Of a stretch of DNA of 64,000 nucleotides, positions 58,075-64,000 are shown one piece after another (position 1 is the first letter of the stretch; each line of letters begins with the position of its first letter). The notes below the pieces were generated by a model, which was not told the DNA's origin, made no database searches, and saw only the letters and a list, made by a program, of their open reading frames with translations. Both the position numbers and the translations under genes were made by a program. The stretch covers positions 1,116,001 to 1,180,000 of the forward strand of contig NC_041686.1 of assembly GCF_900005765.1 (NCBI RefSeq), written 5' to 3'. This DNA is from Plasmodium relictum (lineage: Eukaryota; Apicomplexa; Aconoidasida; Haemosporida; Plasmodiidae).

Positions 58075-61000
58075 TTATTTAAAAAAAATTTTTAGTTTAT
58101 AGAAAAACAAGCAAATTGAACTTTGCAGTCTCTTAAATAAATTTAGCTCTTCATTTACTTCATAGTTAACCAACTTTTGAATATTTTTATATGTATCATA
58201 TGGTAGAATTATTATTTTTTTATGTTTCTTGTCTTTTTTTAGAAAAATACTTTTATTTTTAACACATATATAAGGATTATACATATACATGTTTATGAGG
58301 ATGTTGTTAATTTTTATATAATTTTTATTTTCGTATTTTTTTAATTTGTAGAAATACTCATTTTTAACATCAATTTGTTGATAATCAAATTTTATATTTA
58401 AACTAGCAATATTTTTTTTTTTATTTAGTTCATTAATGCAATCATGATTTATTTCAATTTTTTTTTTTGTTAAAACGCAGTCGTTCTTGTTTTTCACTTT
58501 TAGGAGTCCTTTTTCGTACAGGCAAATGGGATTTTGTGATATCAAAACATTGATATAAGATGATATAAAATTCTCAAAATTAAGAAGAATATAATTTAAT
58601 TTGTTTTTTAATAATACATTCTCTTTTTTTATTAAGCAATTTTCTTTCATATGTAGATCCAGTAATATATATAATTCATTATTATTTAATTTAGTATCTT
58701 TATTTTTTTCAAGAATTTTAGTAATTTCTGTAGTATTCATTTTCATATCCCCACTTAATTCATTTATATCTTTTCTTTTTTTTCCTTTAAAATAACTAAA
58801 AGTTTCATTGTATAAATCATTTTCCTTATCTTCACAAAGATTATTTTTTACTCTTGTATATAGACCATTACTTTCTTTTTTTTCATTTTTATTAATACTG
58901 CTTTCCCCCATAGGACTATCTGTAGATTTTTTTACTGTATTATGTAATGCTGTTTCTTTATTAATTAAAAGATACCTTAAATTATTCAAAATATGTTTTT
59001 CTTCTTTTATATAAGGAAAAATGTATATAAGTATTTTTCTTTTTTTTTCATTGCTAACAATATTGTGTGTAAAATGCATAAATTTTACCAAGCATTTAAT
59101 TAGATCTTCTCCCAATATATTGAAGTATTTATGAATAACTAATAAAACTATTATTTTATTCATACATTTATTAACAAAGTAAGTAAATAATTCTGAATAG
59201 TTCATATTTTTTTCAATATATTGATTAATCATGTAAAAAGTTAAATAGAAATGATAATTAATCTGGTTAAGAAATTCACAGTTCGTAATATATTTCTTTG
59301 ACAAAAAAAAAAAATAACATAATTTATTTAAAAAGTGTAAATAATATTTTATTTTATATTTTTCATGACAATTATTCATTAACTTGTCTTCACTTAGTTT
59401 ATAATAAATACTGTTATCAAAACATTCCATGAACATCTTTAAAACGTTCTCATACTCTCCTGTTGATTCATTAATTTCATTTTTGAATAGTTTCAAAAAA
59501 TTATATATCGTAATATACTGTAAATATATTTCATCTTTATTTAATACTAATACAGAATTGAAATTTTTATAATGTTTTAAAAAATATAAAAGAATATTTT
59601 TTTTCATTTGATAATTATTCTGTAGATACAAATCATTAAATACATATGATATATAATTCAATAAATTATATTTATAATTAATATTATTATCATGAATTAA
59701 TTTTATGTAATTTGAATACATCAAAGTTATTTCATTGGTTAGTAAACATAAATTTTTATTTACTTTTTTAATTAAATTTCTTCTAATATTTTCCAACTCT
59801 ATTAAAAATTTATTTTCACATTCTATTTGAGGTTCATTGAAGTTCCGATTTACCGAATCTTTTTTATTAATAATTAATAAATATCGAATGTTGGATATTA
59901 AAGAAAGAATTTTAAAAAAATTTTCATTTTTATCATACTTTTTCGATATTTTTAAATAATTATTAGAATACCTTAAATTTTTTAAAATATTAAAAACAAA
60001 ATTTAAAAATAATAAAAAGTATAAGCTTTCATTATGTTTAAATGAACTGATATTCCTTAAAAATGTATCCTTTTCACTTATTATTTTATTTAGATCAACA
60101 CATTTGCTATTTATATACATCAATATATTAACGCTTTCTAATACACATTCTATATCATTTAGAACATTTCTATTTTCTACATATTTGATTTTTTTAACAA
60201 TTATGGTTAGCAATATAATATAATATTTTAATAAATACGAACAATCTATATCTTTTGAAATAAATTTAAATTCATTATTAACTTCTTTAATAATATCACA
60301 TGCATCATTACAATCATACTTTTGATCATCTACATTACTGTATTCCTCATAAATTAAGGGTTTTTTGAAAGGAGTAGATTTTTTATTATGTTTCAAATTT
60401 GTTATATCATACTGTTTTAAAACATATAAATCATTATTTAAGTCCTTATTATCATAAAAAAAAAAACTTTGTAAATTTTTATTGATATTATTATTATTAT
60501 TATTGTAAGGTTCTATGTCTTCATAATATTTTTCAATATAATTCCATGTAAATTTGTCTTTTTGTATATAAAAATAATTATTATTTAATACTAAGTAAAA
60601 ATTGTCAGATTTTTTTTTTTCTTTGTTATAATTTATATAAGAAGAATTTAACTGAAAAAAAATTACCTCATTTATTAAATGAAGTATGCTAATAGAGTAA
60701 GAATAATTATAATGATGATAATGTTTATATATATTTTTGTATTGACAATATAATATAAAATTAATAAAGTTTATATATTTTTTTTTATTATTCTTTAAAA
60801 CATTTAATATATTTAATATTTCTATATATTCTTGATAAAAATGTAATTTATTGCCTCTTATATTTTTTTCATAATTTCTATTTTTTTTATTAAAATAATT
60901 TGATCTAATATTATTTATTAATATGCATAAATTTTGTAAAATAAACTTATCTATTTCATAGAAAAAAAAAATTGTTTTACAATTGTCACATTTGTGTTCT

Positions 61001-61596
61001 ATTAATTTTTTGTATATAAAGAGAAATGAAGTTAATGAATAAAAGTCTAGATTTTGAATTTCCTTGCACAAATCTAGAAAATCTCTATCATGAAGAATTT
61101 TTTCTATATCAAATGAAATTTTACTTTTGTATTCACTAGGTGTTTCAAGATAAAATAAATATAACTTTCTATTTATATAAACATTATTTTCAATTATACC
61201 ATGTGGATAAATATTTCTATATTTAAAAGAGTTCTGTTTAACTAAGTAATGATTTATTCTATCAATTAAAACAAATATATTTTTTAAATGTGTATATAAA
61301 TTTTCATTAATTAATAAACTGTCTATATTGTTTTTTTTGCAATAATAAATTTGATTTTTATTAAAAAATTCACTTATTTCTATTTTTATATTTTCACTAT
61401 CACTTCTGTTTTCAAAAATATAATCCTTAAGTACATTGAAATTTTTGTAATCTCTAAAGCAAAACTTATATTTTGGATATCTATTGCTTGTTCTTAAATA
61501 TAATAGACTGTTGTTTGAAATGTTGATTATTCTATTAGTGATATAATTTTCACTACAAATAATTTTTTGACAAGCATATTTTGAAAATTTTAGCAT
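58075..61596 (-). CDS. Large protein with a weak RAP-like C-terminus, possibly organellar
   Basis: 1173-residue single-exon protein. The N-terminus (MLKFSKYACQKIICSENY) is basic and acid-poor and could be a mitochondrial presequence. The body is helical, rich in Leu, Ile, Asn, Tyr and Lys, with an Asn-rich insert near 365-375 and a hydrophilic insert at about 890-975. The C-terminal about 60 residues (FLKKDKKHKKIIILPYDTYK, then a Glu/Leu helix ending ELNLFKRLQSSI) resemble the RAP domain of apicomplexan and FASTK-type RNA-binding proteins, which often act on organellar RNA. The resemblance is by eye and not strong; no helical-repeat signature could be confirmed. It lies next to L44 on the same strand. 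Confidence 0.75.
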   Translation of the reverse strand: MLKFSKYACQKIICSENYITNRIINISNNSLLYLRTSNRYPKYKFCFRDYKNFNVLKDYIFENRSDSENIKIEISEFFNKNQIYYCKKNNIDSLLINENLYTHLKNIFVLIDRINHYLVKQNSFKYRNIYPHGIIENNVYINRKLYLFYLETPSEYKSKISFDIEKILHDRDFLDLCKEIQNLDFYSLTSFLFIYKKLIEHKCDNCKTIFFFYEIDKFILQNLCILINNIRSNYFNKKNRNYEKNIRGNKLHFYQEYIEILNILNVLKNNKKKYINFINFILYCQYKNIYKHYHHYNYSYSISILHLINEVIFFQLNSSYINYNKEKKKSDNFYLVLNNNYFYIQKDKFTWNYIEKYYEDIEPYNNNNNNINKNLQSFFFYDNKDLNNDLYVLKQYDITNLKHNKKSTPFKKPLIYEEYSNVDDQKYDCNDACDIIKEVNNEFKFISKDIDCSYLLKYYIILLTIIVKKIKYVENRNVLNDIECVLESVNILMYINSKCVDLNKIISEKDTFLRNISSFKHNESLYFLLFLNFVFNILKNLRYSNNYLKISKKYDKNENFFKILSLISNIRYLLIINKKDSVNRNFNEPQIECENKFLIELENIRRNLIKKVNKNLCLLTNEITLMYSNYIKLIHDNNINYKYNLLNYISYVFNDLYLQNNYQMKKNILLYFLKHYKNFNSVLVLNKDEIYLQYITIYNFLKLFKNEINESTGEYENVLKMFMECFDNSIYYKLSEDKLMNNCHEKYKIKYYLHFLNKLCYFFFLSKKYITNCEFLNQINYHFYLTFYMINQYIEKNMNYSELFTYFVNKCMNKIIVLLVIHKYFNILGEDLIKCLVKFMHFTHNIVSNEKKRKILIYIFPYIKEEKHILNNLRYLLINKETALHNTVKKSTDSPMGESSINKNEKKESNGLYTRVKNNLCEDKENDLYNETFSYFKGKKRKDINELSGDMKMNTTEITKILEKNKDTKLNNNELYILLDLHMKENCLIKKENVLLKNKLNYILLNFENFISSYINVLISQNPICLYEKGLLKVKNKNDCVLTKKKIEINHDCINELNKKKNIASLNIKFDYQQIDVKNEYFYKLKKYENKNYIKINNILINMYMYNPYICVKNKSIFLKKDKKHKKIIILPYDTYKNIQKLVNYEVNEELNLFKRLQSSICLFFYKLKIFFK

Positions 61597-64000
61597 ATTT
61601 TTTTCATTTTATTTAAAATTTTTTATTTTTTAACAATTTTCTCTATGTTATATCGCGTATATATTTATATTTTTTCATATTTTTACCTATTTTATTATAA
61701 TTTTAAAATTTTATAAATTACTTAAAATCATTGTTTATTAAATATTATTTCAGAAAAATATTTTTCAAACAAAGATTAATAAGAAAAAAATATTTTTATA
61801 AAACTAGTCAATTGTTGTAAATCTTTAAAATTTAATATTTTTTTTTTTTTTTTCCATAAAAAATGAAAAATTTATAATCATTTAATATGCTGAAATTTTT
61901 TCTAACATTTCTTATTTAATTACTATATTTAATTTAACACATTTTTCTTTTTAAATTTATTTTTCTTTTCTTTTTAAACGTATTACAAAAACAAATTCAA
62001 GAGATTAAAATCAATTTTTATATATGACATAAATATTTATTTTTTAAAATTATAAATTTAAAATGATGCATTTTATATCATTTTTTCAAATTTTTTTTCT
62101 CATTATTATGAAGTTAGGAATTTTTTAAATAAATAAGTTCTCTATTATTTTTTTGTTTTATCTTCTTTCCTTTTAAATATTTGTTAATTTTTGTTTTAAA
62201 ATATTAAAAGGTTTATTTATTGTTATTATTATGAAATATTTATGAAATATTCCTTTATTTTTATTGCTAATATAAAATAACATTAATTAAAAAAATTAAA
62301 ATTATATATATACTATTAAAGAATAGTATTAAAAGTATAGAAACTTTATACTTAAAAATCTTTTTTTTTCATGTATTTAAGTTTATGATAGAGGAAATTT
62401 TGTTTCAATTCAATTTTTTAAAAAACAAATTAACCTAGTCTATATTTTTTTATAAAAAAATAAAATTCTTTTAAAAATAGAAAAAAAAAAGTTAATTTTA
62501 AAATGCATTTATTTATCATGTATATGAGTTGTTAATCCAATATTTATTGCATATCTCTACATAGTTCTTAGTTCCCATACACATGAATGTATATATGGGA
62601 ATTTAATGTAAATTGATATTTTAAGTCTTTTTCATTTTTTTACTTAAAAAGTTTTCTTTCCATTTGAAGAATGTATGTTTCATTGAAACATAATAATAAA
62701 ATTAATTTATTAAAAATTAAAAATTTTATAAATAATAAATTATTTAATTTTCTGCTTTTTTTTTTTTCTTGAAAAATATAATGAATAATAATGTATTTAA
62801 TAATAAAAAAAAAATAATACTAGGGAATAAAGAGAAAATATAATTTTTATGTACTTGTTAAAATACCTTAAACTTTTTTCATCTTAAAATTATGTAAATT
62901 TTTACATTTTCTTTTAATACATATAAAGTATTTTTTTTCTTTTCTTACCTTTATTTTTATTTGGTTTAATTTTTTCTTTTAATATATATAGCATCTAAGG
63001 AGCTTTATAGATTTAAACAGACTCTATATATATTATTTTGATAATTTTCAATTAAATTTTATCAATATTATTGAAGATTTTTTATTTTATTTCATTTATA
63101 TATTAAAATAATTATTTGTAAATATATTACTAGTTTAAATTAAAAAAAAAATATATATATAAAAATATACGTATATATGCCTTTTGTTAAATTTAATTAT
63201 TAACAAATTAATTTTCTTGCCAATTTACAATATAAATGCATTATATATATTTAAAAATAAAAGAATTTTAAAATTAAATAAAAAAACTATTTTAAAAATA
63301 TATAATAAAAAAAAATTGCATGGAGATAAATTATACAAAATGAAAAATTATTAAATTTTCAATGAATCAACTCTTTAATATTTTTTTAAATATGTTTAAA
63401 AAAAAAAAAAATTAAAAAAAATTAGAATTATTTTAAAATTTTCTCTTAAATATGAATATTTGCTTTTATACAATTATCTAAAATAAAATAGATTAAAAAA
63501 TATAAATGCAAAGGCAAAAAAATTTAATTTTTTAACATAGTAATAAGAACTATAATAATACATTATATTACTTTTTTTAAAAATACTCTTAAAGTTTTAC
63601 AATAAGCTTTTTAATATGATAATATTATTTTTTTAATTTATTATTTACTTTTTTTTTTAAATTTACTTTCATATTTAGTAAAATGAAGAATTTACCTTTT
63701 AAAAATTAAACATAAAAATACTATAACACTTAAAATTTTAATATAAGAAATTAAAATACTTTTAAATGCATAAATTTTTTTCTTTTTATATTTAAAATTG
63801 TGTAATTTTTTATTTTTATGTAATTTTGATTGTCTATGTTTAAGCAGATTTCTTTATTTTGTTCATTTATTTTATTTTATTTGTTTATTTTTTTTTTTTT
63901 TTTTTTTGATTATGATTTCTAGTATTATTAATTTACTTTAATATTATTTAAATATATTTATTCTTTTTTTATACTTATACACATTGAATTATTACAAAAA
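61597..64000. other. Terminal region without recognised genes
   Basis: 2.4 kb upstream of the minus-strand gene and running to the window edge. AT-rich, with homopolymer tracts. A slightly more complex stretch at about 62990-63045 (GCATCTAAGGAGC...) could be part of a UTR or small RNA, but nothing specific was recognised. It should contain the promoter of the minus-strand gene. Confidence 0.45.

Noticed and set aside
62930-63045. Possible spliced UTR or small RNA in the terminal spacer
   Set aside because: An AGGTAAG donor-like site on the minus strand and a slightly G+C-richer stretch are visible, but there is no structure or partner exon to support a feature.

Overview
The window looks like nuclear chromosomal DNA of a malaria parasite (Plasmodium). 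It is extremely A+T-rich, with long poly-A/poly-T runs and (AT)n tracts. Proteins carry asparagine- and lysine-rich low-complexity inserts, introns are short and A/T-rich, and the window contains an unmistakable circumsporozoite protein (CSP) gene. The CSP repeat is a Gly-Ala-Gly-Ala-Gly-Asn hexapeptide. It matches none of the repeats I know from human, rodent or simian parasites. Together with the low G+C this makes an avian parasite (P. gallinaceum/P. relictum clade) my best guess, but that is inference. From memory, CSP, the CGFS glutaredoxin GLP1, ribosomal protein L44, EF-Ts and the AP endonuclease also lie close together on P. falciparum chromosome 3, so this appears to be a conserved, inverted syntenic core block.

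Layout: AP endonuclease (+, 370-1875); a giant Dopey/DOP1 trafficking protein (+, 3206-12241); a small three-exon gene (-, 13335-12645); a three-exon, 12-helix transporter-like protein (+, 14258-16724); an Asn/Asp/Ser-repeat coiled-coil protein (-, 23030-17454); a 3818-residue orphan (+, 25484-36940); two-exon apicoplast EF-Ts (+, 37760-39030); a small coiled-coil protein (+, 41068-41580); a Lys/Tyr/Ile-rich orphan (-, 45841-42101); a three-exon secreted protein (+, 47748-49414); a 4.4-kb gap that holds the CSP promoter; CSP (+, 53798-54562); a three-exon monothiol glutaredoxin (+, 55640-56363); two-exon ribosomal protein L44 (-, 57254-56722); a 1173-residue protein with a weak RAP-like C-terminus (-, 61596-58075); then 2.4 kb without a recognisable gene.

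The genes do not form one pathway. They mix housekeeping functions (base-excision repair, Golgi/endosome traffic, cytosolic translation, apicoplast translation, Fe-S/redox handling) with parasite-specific functions (sporozoite coat, a secreted orphan, an orphan transporter). Splice structures were derived by reading donor and acceptor sites and checking that phases join in frame. They are not supported by transcript data here. No tRNA, rRNA, CRISPR array or mobile element was recognised.

The points most worth a second look are a CSP thrombospondin repeat that has lost its O-fucosylation threonine, a cluster of five TGCATG (AP2-Sp-like) sites upstream of CSP, and the unrecognised secreted three-exon gene just upstream of CSP.
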